Positions 35,735 to 49,400 of a stretch of DNA of 64,000 bases are shown here, piece after piece. Origin of the DNA: Panonychus citri (taxonomy: Eukaryota; Arthropoda; Arachnida; Trombidiformes; Tetranychidae); contig NW_026515540.1 of the NCBI RefSeq assembly GCF_014898815.1, positions 372,001 to 436,000 of the forward strand. The letters are read 5' to 3'. Below the pieces are notes generated by a model. It was not told where the DNA came from and searched no databases. It saw only the letters and a list, made by a program, of their open reading frames with translations. Each line of letters begins with the position of its first letter. Position 1 is the first letter of the stretch. The position numbers and the translations under genes were made by a program.

Positions 35735-38084
35735 AGCTTAACTGCAATTAAACAAATTCAATTGACTCATTCTCGTAACTAATATTTTTTCCGATTCCAA
35801 CCAATAGAGGACGTTTCCGCTGTTTCTATTGAAAAAAGTTTTCCTAATCAATTTGTTTGAACTCAGTCAGATTTGAATCAAAATTGACTAAACCGTTGAT
35901 TGTTTGAGTGCAATGTTACATATTATACATGTATTTAATTACAATAAACATTAATCATCATTATAATCATATTATAATATATTTACGTCTCTAAGTAAGA
36001 CGAAACTAATGTGATTCCTGGTTAAAAGTTACAGTGTAAGTTAAATGTAATAGGTTAGATTACATTCTGATCATAATTAAGGTAATCATTGAATCAATCA
36101 ATGAATTAAATATGACATTATTATGAATAGTAGACTGAGATATGATTACAATAAGATGAGTGAAAAAAAAGTTCACATGGTAACAATTTGTTTGTACTAT
36201 TTTTCCCTGTGTCTGAGTTATCAAATTTCATATATGATGAACAGACTATGATTAGTTAATTACATGATTTAATTAAAGATAATTGAGTCTGAAAGATTTA
36301 CAATTAGCTAACCTTGTTTGTTGCTACATTTATTTGTATTTGATAGACACAGTTATTAGTATTTTTCATTTATAAATATTACAATTTAGATTGAAATGAA
36401 ACGAGATAATTAAAAAGTTGATTAAATAACAAGTTATTTCAATTAAGATTCTTATTAAAATGTAACCAATTTTTGGGATTTTATTTGAAATTTTTGATTA
36501 ATTTGACGAAAAAGTTCAATTATATTCATGGTAATCCATCAACTCAGAATCAAGATAATCAGTTACATAGTCTTAAATTGTTATTATGAGACTTTCAACT
36601 CAATACAATTTGAAACAATCAAGAAAAACATGGAAAAGGACACAATGGAAACTCATGTAATAAGATTCATGATAATCTGATTCACAATTGTAGGAATTGA
36701 GGAAAAAGGTAAAGTAAGTGGAAATTCAGTGATATATTTTTTTCTTTTGATTTTGTGTCTTCAATGAATGTAAGTTAATCCATGAGACAATCGGACATTG
36801 GTCAAGATTATGTGAGAACAAGAAAAAGAGAAAAAAAGTTGAAAGTAAATATTTGAATTGGGAGAAGGAAAAAAAGTTCATTCAAAGGTTCAGAGTAAAC
36901 AGAATTGGGATTGGGATCAATGGACATTGACATTGAAACTGACCACTACTCATCGAGTAAATATCAGTGACATTTAATTTAATTCAATTGAATGATTGAA
37001 TTAACAATCATTAATGTCAATTTAAGTCAAGATAATCAATGATTATATTTTATTCTCATTCGGTTTAATTTGATAATCTCAAGTATCTATTATCAAAAAT
37101 AACTTGATATCAATGCTAATAATTAGTCAACTTAATCAATTGAAATTGCATTAATATTTACCTTCAATGAAAAGAAAGACCTTTAAACAATCAAGATAAT
37201 TGTTTTTCAGTCTCAATATTTAATCAGCTTGATTATTACCAATTAACACTGTAAACAATTAATAATAACACAAATTGTGATAGACACTTTGGTTGATAAC
37301 GATTCACCTTAACGAGAATTTAATAAATTGGAATGGGAAAAGTTTTGATTAACCCAATCAACTATTAGTACATAGAAACAAAAAACGTTTTCTATTAATA
37401 ATTAACTAACTAATTAGAAAACCTTATTACTGATTAGCTGGTTCGTTTATAGATGTATCAATATATTAAATTTAATTACATTTAGGTAACAATTAAATGA
37501 GAGATCCAAGAGCAAAGTAATGGATTATGATTTAATCTGATTGCCCAATACAAATGATTGATAATTAACGTTTAGGTTAATGATATTATTACAATTTGAA
37601 TTGATTGTGATCACAAAGTTACTGTTGATTTAATGACGATGATTAAGAGATGATCAAGTGCAATTAAGATAAATTGTCATGGTTTCCAATGATAATTCAT
37701 AATAAAATGAAAATTTATATGCAAGAAGAAATCAAGTGAAACCTAATCAACTTAATTCCTTATAATAAGTGTTAATCACCAAATAATTTAATGATTAAAA
37801 AATGATTAACTCCAATTGAATGACTATCAAATCAAAATCAATGGTAATTAAATTGAACCGCCAACTATTGTTGACCATGTAAAGAGGTAAAAATATCAAT
37901 CATGATGATCAGCTCATTCAATTAAACCTAATTGTATTGTATTGTGTCAATTTGAAATAAGTTAATCAGTGTTAAATCAACAATTTAAATGTCAACATAG
38001 TAAATAATCAACGATTTTTTTGATTGGACAAAATTTTGAAAACTTTTCTTTTCCCTCCAAGTGGATTTTGATTGAATTAACCTA
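35735..38084. other. Intergenic DNA, no gene seen
   Basis: 2.35 kb of AT-rich sequence without an open frame of note. It carries two copies of the AAAAAAGTTC word (about 36165 and 36870). Confidence 0.6.
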
Positions 38085-41000
38085 ATGATGACCAATAACA
38101 TTCACGACGATGACCAGAGTTCATATTCGAGACCATTACCACCCACGCCAAAGTCATCATCCTCTTTTCATCTTATATCTCGACTCAAAGTCATCCCTGG
38201 AATCGGAATTTTATTTGGAACTTTTTCCGGAATTCTATTCGCCTTTAGCACTGCAATGGTTAAATTTCTTCCAAATATCAATCCATTCGAGATACTTTGC
38301 TTCAGGTAATGTTAAACAATCGAATTGAACAAAAAGATAAATTCTAATTCTATTCTAATTTGATCAAAAAGCACAATTAAACGCAACAATTAGTGAGGAA
38401 ACAATTGATTACATTAGCAATTCATCTTCAATAATCATCATCTTAATTGTACCCAAAGATGACAAAAGTTGATCCATCATGATAATAACAAGTTAGTCAA
38501 GTTAAAATCAACATTTAACACAACAATCAACTTGAACAATTTGTTGATTTGATTGTACAGTTGTAAGTGTGTATGTATTTATATTGATAGTCAATCAATT
38601 GTCACCAAAATGTGAAAAGTTGCTCAGTTACAATTAAAACTAAAACAGGAAACGAAACACTCAACTTGAAGCATTTGATTAATTATCAATTCATATTTAT
38701 AAAGTTATTAGATTAACAGTCCAACAGTTTACATTTAGTTAATTATTAATCGCTTAAAGAGACAATCAAGATTACTATCAATCAATGTTAACTATCAACA
38801 AACTCAAAGATTGTGTGATGATGATCATACATTATAATCACTTGGTAAGGAGCTATAAGTTATTCATTATAAATGATAAAATAATCAGCAATCAGTTAAT
38901 TTAGTTTATGAATCTATTATATTGCCCTAGAGATGAAGATTACATTTTTTTGTTTTCCCCATTGATTTCAATAAACTAATTCCCTATTAAATTTACCTTT
39001 TATTACACTTATTTGATTCAGAATTTAAATCATATCCAAATAGTTAATTGTGGTAGTTGATATTTATAGTTTAATAATGATTATTTGACCTAATCAACTT
39101 TTGATTAATGAATTTTGTGTTAATCGAGATGGTTAATTCAGTTTCCTTTGCTACAAATTAAAGGCAATACAAGTTTGATAACTAATACATATGAGGTTAT
39201 GTTGTTACAAACAAAATCCACTAAACAATTTAAACTTACAAATGAAATGATTAAGTTTGTAAACAATTTGATTAATTAATTGAATTCTCTTTTTCTAAAT
39301 CATTTCACTAGTTCCTAATTGTTTCCAATTTGATTGTTACTCGTTAGTTTTTCCTATTATAAAGATTTACATTGACATTTTGAAAGGAAAACCATGAAAA
39401 CTGTTCTGATTATTGGAAAATAGTTTCAATTTATTTAAATTGTATTCATTTGTTTGATAAATCAATTGAGAAAATAATGGAAAACAATTTACTTTATTAT
39501 TAATAATATAATAGATTGTGAAAATCATTACGATTATCATGATTTACATTTACAACTAAGTCGTTTGTCCTAAAACTTAATCATTTGAGCTCACAATTAA
39601 ATCAGTTGATTTATCATCTCTAATAACATTTCAAAAGTTTCATTTCAATAATTCACAAATTAACTCAATAAATGAATGAAAAATTATACATTTCAATTGG
39701 TTTTCTCGAGCTCCCATCCATTCAATGTTCAATTGCAATTATATTTTAATGATGATTTGATTGATTTTCCAATATAATTTAAATTGTTATCTATCGGCAG
39801 TTAACCAGAGCATTTATTACTATCATAATCAAAGAAAGGTCAATGTTTGCTTGATATTAAGGTCGAAATGTTTAATAATAATAACATGATAATGGTCATC
39901 GACTAATGGTCATTATCATGATTCTTGCTACCAGTTAATGTTATGAGTTAATTTTTGAACAATAAAAGTACAATAATAAAATGCTACGATTACTATCAAA
40001 GAAACAGTTAATTGTCTGTTGTAAATTGTAAAGTGAACAATTAATAATTGAATTGTATTGGTAAACAAAATTCACCAATTTTCAGGCAAATGAACTCAAG
40101 GTAAAATAAAACGAGTTGAACAACATAATTAAGATGGTCTCAGTATTATAATTCATCTCGTTTGATATTAATTCAAATATGGAAAATTGAAATTCACCAT
40201 GATGATCATCATGGTGATGATGAAAATGAATTTCAAGAATGTTGAAATAGTTGCTGACACTTTGATACGTATATTATAATGATGAGAAAATGAGCAATAC
40301 TAAATAGCGAAACTAACCTTGGGTAATATTAGACAAATAAGATTTTGATAGAGGAAAAAATTATCAAATCTATTATGTTGTTCACGTTCACAATAGACTA
40401 TTGGATCTTAATCATTACTGTGAGAAACATGATGAAATTCATAGTAACCCTGAGGCCATTAAATGTATTCTCATTTTTATCTCATTATCATCAAGTTGCT
40501 CTTGTTTGTTTTGTTTTTCTAATATGATCGACATGAACATGTCACTTCCTCAGTGGGACTTGAAACACGAACTAAAATTAGACACAATTACCATTCACCT
40601 AGAAATTGATTATCTCCCAGAAGGGTAACTGTTAATACTCAATGTTTAGCAGCTTGAAATGGTCAAGATGATATTTTTTCAGCTCATCAAGTGTCCGATT
40701 TAGGACAAATAAGGCGAATGCTTTTCCTGTGGTCAGTTTTAAAAGTCAACTTTTTTGTTATCAATCAACTGATTATATGAGAAACTGTAATTTCCAAAAA
40801 AGTATAATGTTTAATTTGTTTTTGTCTTTCAGGTCGATTGTCCAGATTTTCATCTACCTGTTAATCATTGTACTTAAACGTGACAATATCTTGGGGGTGG
40901 CTGGCGAAAGATGCTGGATGAGTGCTGTGAATTTGGTTGGTTTCCTTTTCCTGGGATTGGCTTATGTGGCGATCCGACTCATTTCGCTTGGCGATTCATC

Positions 41001-41763
41001 GGCGATTATTTTTTCCTCTTCTGTTTATGCTTCCATTTTTGCTCGATTCATCCTTGCCGAACCTTGTAGCCCAATAAACGTGATCTGTATCGCACTGGTC
41101 ATCTCTGGAGTCCTTCTCATCTCACGTCCAAGTTTCCTTTTCGGTGCAACAGTTTACTCTTATTCAACATTTGACCGAACCCTTGGATTAACCTTATCAC
41201 TTGTCGCTTCCCTTTCAGCTGCTCTTACTTATGTTATGATGAGGAAGTTAAGGAAAACTGCAACTTCCGTTACAATGTTTTGGTTCTCATTTACCGATTG
41301 GTCACTTTCCCTAATTGTGGTTCTTATACAAGGACAGTTAACACTTCCTGCCACAGCTCATGAATGGATTTTACTCATTTCCAATGGTGTCATTGGAACT
41401 GGTGGATTAATCCTTCTTGGATTAGCATTAAAACTAGAAGACGCTGGACCAGTTTCATTGGCTCGAACCATTGACATTGTGGTTGCTTTTATCATTCAGA
41501 TAACAATCTTAAACGACCCAGCACTTTGGACAAGTATCGTTGGGTCAGTTATCATTGTCGGTGGAGTTGGTATTTCAGCCATGAGACACTTTATCATGGA
41601 AAAAATAAACGCCATGAGAAAAGCCTCTTCTCTTAAAAGATCAAACCAAAGTATCACCAACACAACAGGACCCCAACTACAGCCCTCACCACCCCTAACA
41701 GTGACCTCACAATCACCTAAGAAACGTCAACTAGTACCAACAATCAGCATAACTCAACACTGA
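38085..41763 (+). CDS. SLC35G-like EamA-family multi-pass transporter
   Basis: Two exons, 38085-38305 and 40833-41763, joined across a 2,527 bp intron (donor AG|GTAATG, acceptor TTTCAG|G). The join restores an Arg codon in ILCFR-SIVQIF and gives 383 aa. The acidic and Ser/Pro-rich cytosolic N-terminus (about 1-35) precedes about ten hydrophobic segments in two EamA repeats. Recognisable features are GIGILFGTFSGILFAFSTA and NPFEILCFRSIVQ in the first helices, GLAYVAIRLISLGDSSAI after helix 3, and VGSVIIVGGVGISAM in the last helix. This pattern matches the SLC35G (TMEM20/acyl-malonyl condensing-enzyme-like) group of the drug/metabolite transporter superfamily. The substrate is unknown. Human SLC35G1 has been linked to STIM1-dependent calcium handling, but that should not be transferred here. 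The Ser/Pro/Gln-rich C-tail looks disordered. AATAAA follows the stop at 41774-41779. Confidence 0.92.
38306..40832 (+). other. Intron of the SLC35G-like gene
   Basis: AT-rich, with a 22 bp perfect palindrome at 40195-40216 (CACCATGATGA plus its complement). Open frames at 40345-40628 look non-coding. Confidence 0.75.
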
Positions 41764-41773
41764 ACTGAATAAT

Positions 41774-41779
41774 AATAAA
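41774..41779 (+). terminator. Polyadenylation signal AATAAA of the SLC35G-like gene
   Basis: AATAAA 11 bp after the stop codon. A second AATAAA near 42016 could be used instead. Confidence 0.5.
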
Positions 41780-43455
41780 CCGAATCCATAATCATAATAA
41801 TTCAACCAGGGAGTTAATTCCTTGTGTACTTTGTTTTATACTTAAATTTATGCCTCATATTTGATACGATAACTGGTTACAAAATGATTTGCTTGATAAG
41901 CACAAAAATAGTCAAGCAAGAATTGTAACTCTAACCATCAGTTAACCCACTCCCTAAATCCCACTCTCAATTTGTAACCTTCACCCTAATATTTATTACA
42001 TGAAAAGTTTTCCTGAATAAAAGTTAATCCAAAAAAAAAATCACAACTTAAACGACAGCAAATTCATTGTCACCTTTGATGTTTCAAATTGGATTTTGCA
42101 ACTTAATTGTGATAATCATCAAAGTGATCAATCCAATCAATGATTTTAACTTTGTCTGATGAAAAAAAGTTAATCAATGAACTTTAATGATCTTGAAATG
42201 GGAAATCTCAATTCTTAAATTGAATGCCAAGAGTTTAAAAGGTAAATCTTCATGATCGATATTTATATCTCATGGATGTTCAGATTAGTTCATTTGTTTC
42301 AGCAAACTTGAGATTAGCATGTTGAATAATCAATTTGATTTCATTTCATTGACACCAGTGATTTGATAATTGATCAACTTAATCAGTTGAATAATATGTT
42401 GACGACGAAAGATAATCATTTAAATTAAATTACTTTGACTTTAATTGATGACACCACACCTCATGGGATTATCCCTAAGGATCTTTAATCAATACATGAA
42501 CTATAATTAAATTGATTAGCATCACATTGAAATCAATTTTCATCATTTTCTCATGCAAGAGTTTACAATCCAATCTTAATCATGGTGTCAATGAATTGCT
42601 ATTTTGCTATCACCCAATAAATCAGATTGAAAATCAATGAAATTCAGTGATACAGTCTATAAATATCACTTCATCACAAGTCTACACATGAGGAGTGAAA
42701 AAAATGATTTCAATTATTTATCGTGATGATAATGATTAGAGATACAAAAGAAATCAATCATTCTGAACCAGTCGTTAGATCAAATTATGAATTTTTCCTG
42801 AATTCAGAATTTCTGACCAAAAATTCATGCAAAAAACTCAACTTGCTGAATAAATCTTGAGCCAATGTTGCGCATGATTATCGTTCTCCCTGTAAGATAA
42901 ACACTCTCACTGTTTCTTTTCTCATCTCATAACAATTTTATCGCATTCTCTCATCATGAACATCATCATCATCTCACTTTCATGGTGAAATCTCTATTCT
43001 TGGCTTGTTCTCCTTCCTCTCTTCCTCTCTTTATCTATTCATCATTCCCGATTGGAATACAATTCCCACCTCATGGTAAGAGTAAACAATTTTTCTTCAT
43101 CCACCTTCATCTCTTTGATTCATTAAGTGTAACCTACTAATGTGATGAACTTGAACCCAACCGATTGCAATATCATCTCATTTATATTATACATAATTCA
43201 ACTGGACAACATTATCATCATCAGTTAACTTAAATCAACTTCATCAAGTGGCAAACTTTATAATTTTGATAATCGATTTTCAATTACTAAACGATTGTCA
43301 TAATGATTGAAATTCAACGACACTTTGCAGTTAAATTTTATTTTTAATCTCACCATTGAATCTTAATTGATTGAATAGTTGTTGGTGTTTAATACAACAT
43401 TCCCACTCCCACTATCCCTTAATCCTTAATCCTTAATCCTTATCCTTTCATCACA
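41780..43455. other. Intergenic and presumed promoter DNA of the GPCR gene
   Basis: 1.7 kb without a recognisable gene. A short CCTTAAT tandem (three copies, about 43415-43442) lies just upstream of the receptor start codon and is probably in its 5' UTR. Confidence 0.55.
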
Positions 43456-46400
43456 ATGCCTGAGATACTAAATCTTCATAATACAAGTTACATTACAATG
43501 GTTAACATTTCCTCTAATGTTAATCTATCCGATTTCGAGGATTTTGTCTCTGGACTTCGTCAGGACTCATTGCTTGAGATTATTTTATATTCTCTTCTCT
43601 TTGTTTCTGGTGCTATTGGAAATCTATGGGTGTTTTTCAAGCAACGACAGAAAAGCCAACGTGATGCTAGAATCAATTATCTTCTTCGGCATCTTAATTA
43701 TGCCGATATGTTGGTCATTTTTGGTACAATTTTGATCGAGATAATCTGGAGGATTACCGTTTATTGGCATGGGGGTGAAATATTGTGTAAAATTGTTTCA
43801 ACTTTCAGGATATTTTGTGTCTACCTGTCCAGTGTTATGCTAATCTGCATATCGGTGGACAGGTATTTTGTATTTGTCCATCCATTGAGTTTCATTAATC
43901 GGGAAAAACGCAAAACAATTTTAATCCATGCATCGTATGTGGTCAGTGCTTTATCCGCTTTACCTCAGGTAAGCTTCAGAAATGAATTATTATTATTATT
44001 ATTATTTCAAAATAAACAAAAAAAGATTCAACATTGTATCAAAATCTGACCATTGATCATGAAAAATTCAGTAGTTCCCATGAAATAAATGTTTATTTCA
44101 TCAATTACCTCAAACTTTTTATTCATTTTTTATCCCAACCTAATATTTATCATTCATCTCATTATTATGACAATGATAATGATGATGAAGATGATGATAA
44201 TTATCCTGTCATCATTACCGATGAACTTTAATTTCTTCATGGTGGAAATGGTTAAATCAACTAATCAAGCAAGAAAAAAATGCTTTGAATTATTATTAAC
44301 ATTAAGTATTCAGCTTAATGAGAGATAATTAATTAATTCATCCAATCATTAACATTTAATGAAAATAAACTTTAATCTTCATTCATTTACTAATTATTTT
44401 CATCTTAGATGTTAAAATAAGAAGCACGATTTGATTATAAATCTAATTAATATTATGTTTACTGATTAAGATTGTGAAGAAAATGAATTATCTTTGAATG
44501 TCTTTGATTTTCAATGAAAAAATGATAAAATTTCAATGACAATGAATCGTTGCTCAGATTTTCATGGTGAAAGACATGATATATATTTCTAAATGACTTG
44601 AAACTTTACCATGAGAAAGTTTTCCTCCCTATTGATAATAAGTCATCATGATCTAGCCCTTGATCCATTATACTAATGATAATTAAGCTAATTTACAAGT
44701 TCAACTAATCAACTTAACAATCTAACAATCAAGTATCATGCAAAAAAAGTTCATTAGTTTGTCTAGTGTTTTTTTTCACTCTCATGAACGGATATCCATA
44801 TATTCAGCTTCATGATTTCACTTAGAATCAGATATTAATTTAGGTGAATATTGAGTTTAAAGTGTTTACTTTTCATGTAGGAAAAAAATGGTGGGAAAAA
44901 CAGGGAATCTTTAAAAGTGAATCTGATTATTTTCATGATGTTTTCCACTTAAATTTTTTGGAACTTATCATAATCATGATTCAGAGAAGGGGAAAAATAT
45001 TGAAATTAATGATGAACAACAATCAATCAAGGTAATGAATTCAACTGTTACTTATTATGTTATCATAATAGGAACATGATATTACTCAACATTATAACGA
45101 TTGAATGTTATTAATATTATGAATTTGGTATTGAAATGAAATCGATGGAGTAAGAAAAGGAAGATGAAGTAAAAAAATTGTTCTAATGTTTCATATTTCG
45201 ATATTTCGAGTTTTTCAAGCCAAAGGTTGAATATTGGAAAATGATAGGTTAAGGTTTCCATGTGAACATCAATGAACTTCACCTGAACAAGGTTATATGT
45301 CCATGGGAATTTTGATCGACGAGGAAATTTGAATTTTTTGCTCTTCCTTTTCTGATGAAAGGAAACGAATACAAGTTTATCTACATGACTGAATTTCCAC
45401 TGAACTTTTTTTTTGCATGATAATCAACAATTGATACGATTTTCTCTCGACTGTCTCAGGAATGGATTTCATCTTTCACAATAGTTGAAATATCATCAAC
45501 TTTCAAGGTTGAATGATCATTCATCTTGTAAAGGTGAATGAATCTAAATCGATAATCAGTTTTGATTGTTTACAATTAAGATGTTCACAGGTATTTCTCT
45601 TATTTCCTTTGGTTGGTTAATAATCTTGGAATTCAGATTCCAAAGTAAAACACCAAACACTCACCTTGAATCTCAATAGAATGAAAAAAAGAGAGAGAAA
45701 TAAAGTTCATCATGAATGCGAAACAAAGGAAAACAAGAGAAAATTAGAATTAAATTTAACTAAATCAGTTAATTCTGATTAATTTGCTTTCTTCTTAAAG
45801 GTTCATCAACCAGTATACAAAAGATTAACATCTCATTATCAGAGTTGATTGAATTTAAATTGTTCACCAACTAAATGAGACTCATTTGATTATCTCTTTG
45901 CTTCATTATCATTCAGTAAAATTATCACTCTGATTACAATCAATTTAATTACTGATTAGTCAAGTATAATTAGTTATCTGTCCACTATAATGAATACATT
46001 AATATATCTGCTTATGAGATTGAATTTTGATTGATAATCAAATCAGATTAAATTGTCATCATCCATTTTGATTATTCAAATAGTCACAAAATTGTAAAAA
46101 TTATTCATATCCTAAAGATGAACAATTAATGATTATATTATGATTAATATTATGTGAAACAATTAATCAAAAAAAACAAAACTAGTCAACATCAATCAGT
46201 TAATTATGATTGATGGTTGAATATATTAAAACAATCAAAATGGCAACTGATAATTGTATCAATTTATATAAACAACAATTGACTCTTGATGAAGAAACAA
46301 ATTTAAATTATTCAAATTGTATCAGAAAAAAAGTCAATCAAAGTGAGCACATTAAATATTACCAATTGTCAAAAGTTTATCATCACCATGATCAATATAT

Positions 46401-49400
46401 TGAGTAACATTGTTCAGTTCAAGTTCATGATATGAAAGTTCAGGATGATGATACATAAACTCAGTGTATACCAGGATCATGTAATTACCATGATAAATTG
46501 TTCATGATTGTTTTGCTTCTGAGAGGATTGAATTAAATTTACATTGATTAAGGAAAAATAAAATAAAAGTTCCAACTTTTATTCAGATACATTATTTGAA
46601 ATTTTTCTCCATGAGAAAAGAATAAGAAAATATCTTTTCTCTATCTCCTGTTATCTGAATCAAGAACTTGGCCTACCATGAAGATATACATGCATTTATA
46701 TATATAATATATTCCGAATAATTTTAATGTTTATATGATCAATAAAATTGAACTTTTCATATTCACCATGATGATAATGATGAAAAATGATTTACTTATA
46801 TTGAAGATAATGAAACTGAACATTTGTAAATTATCATGATTGAGTTTGGGAGAAAAAGTTTTTCGGGAAAAAATCTCAACTTTATCGTTACATTTGAATG
46901 AATTTATGATTTAATCACATTTATCATGAGAGATCATCAGAAGTTAACAATTTATCTCAATCTATTAATACAGTAGTAACCATTAATTGCAAACATACAT
47001 AATAATAATGATAATAATTTACCGTTAGATTATAATGATTATATTTGTATTACATTGTTTTTAATCACAAAGTACAGATCGTTAATCATTGATTAGACAA
47101 AAATATCCAATCATCATGATAATTAACAGGATAGATTGTCATTGATAAACAACATCAAGCAATGATAAAAGTGTGAAGAAACAATTAAACTTTATCATTT
47201 GGCTAATTGTACAAATCAATCAACCTGATTACAATTCACAAACCATTAATAATACGACTATCCGGTTGCTTCAGTAATTGAAAGTTAATCTAGTGGTCAG
47301 TTGGAAAGTCAACCTAAATTGTTGCTGCAGTAAAGTTAATTAACTGTCCAGCGATTATGATTATCCTAAATCTGTATGTTTACCAACGAAAGAGTAACTA
47401 TTAATATTAATAAAAGTCACTCTCAAGAAGTTTGTTTTATTTACATACGAATCCAGAGTCTTCAGGATGAAAGGAAAAAAAATCCACCAGAACTACAAAA
47501 TCTAAGGGAATTGTCATATCTTTTTCCATGTACTCAGAATCTTATGAAAGAATTTTGTTTTTTTTTCTTCTTCCATGCAAAGAAAAAATTCATTGCTCAT
47601 TAACATGATAACATAATGGACACTCACTGAATGTCCAGCTGAGTAAATTTCATATTATTCCCTGAGAATCGCCTGAAAAACTAATATATATTAGTTTTGT
47701 CATTCAAATGTTTTTGATTTGTAGATTTGAATCTTTTTTTATTAGCCTTATTATTGTATGGACACACTGGAGTGTCCAGTGGGCAAAGCAAATGAAAAAT
47801 GTCAAATGTCCAGTCAAGCTTATGGTTGCTTTTTTTCCCCTTTGATTTTCATGTGAATTTATATGAATAAAATCAGTCAACTGATGGACTTTTAAATCTA
47901 GTATTTTTTAATGTTCTCTTTGTATCGAATCTACCAAATGACCATCTAGATGATGTTTATAATGATGATGATGATGACCATCGATGACCATTGTTATTAT
48001 ATCCATGTTATTGTAACTGTGTCCAGTTTCAACTGAGTCTCTTGTGTCTTTCCAATATAAAGGATTGATTGAGAAATTTATTGATAAATGCTCAGTGAAA
48101 GTGTGGGTGGAAATGAATTATGATGAACAGGAAGATGATGGTCAAGAATTGAGAGAAAGAAAAACAAAAAGATTCTTGACCATTGGTTGAAAGTGATGAT
48201 GGCTAATAGCAAAAGCGGAGAGAAAATTACTGAGAGGGAAAAAAAATGTTCTCAGGTTGAAATTTTCGAGCAACAGAATAGAAATCTTTCATTTTCACTT
48301 TATCAACATCACTTTATCATTATTATTATCTTCATCTTCTCATTCTGACCCATATTCTCAATCACTATCATGATACATCCAATGATCATGAGATCCTTTT
48401 GGTCTAAAGGGACAAATTAGGATTGTCTTCAGAAAGGATAAGAAAATGATTCCGATTGCAGTAAAAATAAGCTTCTCAACTTTAGGGTAGAGATGATGAA
48501 GATGCAATGAGAATAGATGGAAAGAAATTGTGATATTAAGATGATAAGATAATAAAGTTCATCTAAAATCGGGTAGAAAATACATATATTCATCTCTGTG
48601 TATTGACTAATCTTCAGAGTCATAACTCTGATAGGAAAAGTTATCAAGTTAATCATGTTGAGCTCGACCATGTAAATCATTTTGTAATCACTTTTATCAT
48701 TGCTAATGCTTTATAATCAATGTAAACTTGAATATATCTTCAGTCTAGATAATCATTAAATATTAAGGGTGATTATCTGATGATCATGAAATTGGTGATG
48801 CAGCAAGAAAACCGAGTAAAAAAATAATAGTTGAATATCATGAAGAGTGATGATGATAACTTAGTTGTGATGTCAAGTTTGTTGTCATTTTGTTGATTGA
48901 AAATGGCACAATGATTAAATGTTTACTTAAAAGGGATTGAAATGAATGAAGATGCTCATGTAACTTTTGTTCTTGTTGAATTTTATTCAGATTATTTCAT
49001 GAAAGTTATACATTTTTAAACAGCACAGCAGAAAAAAAAATTTCTTGTCAACATTAAAAATTGAAACAATAATTTGATATCACAATGAACAATAGAAAGA
49101 AAAATAAAATATTATAAACAAGGAAACAGTTTCTAATTTAATATCTGTTAAGGTATGTAAATATTCAGGGGGAAATTATCATGTAAACACCCGGAAAATT
49201 GGAGATTGTTGATCTAAGTAAATGAGAAATTCTGAAAATTCTTGGATAATATTTTTCGCTTTCTCAACTCTAATTCTCCCAGGTTACTTTACTTGTCAGG
49301 ATAATTAGATTTAAATGAACATTTCCAATGATAATAATCACAAATTATTTCCTATTGAATTTGGTTAATGATTTTTTTTTTAAATTTGCGCTCAATCAAA

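Noticed and set aside
45082..45282. Minus-strand frame beginning VKFIDVHMETLTYHFPIF after a plausible acceptor
   Set aside because: There is no donor or polyadenylation signal, and the second half is Phe/Leu/Ile-rich AT translation. It could be a further exon of the nested unit but I cannot support it.
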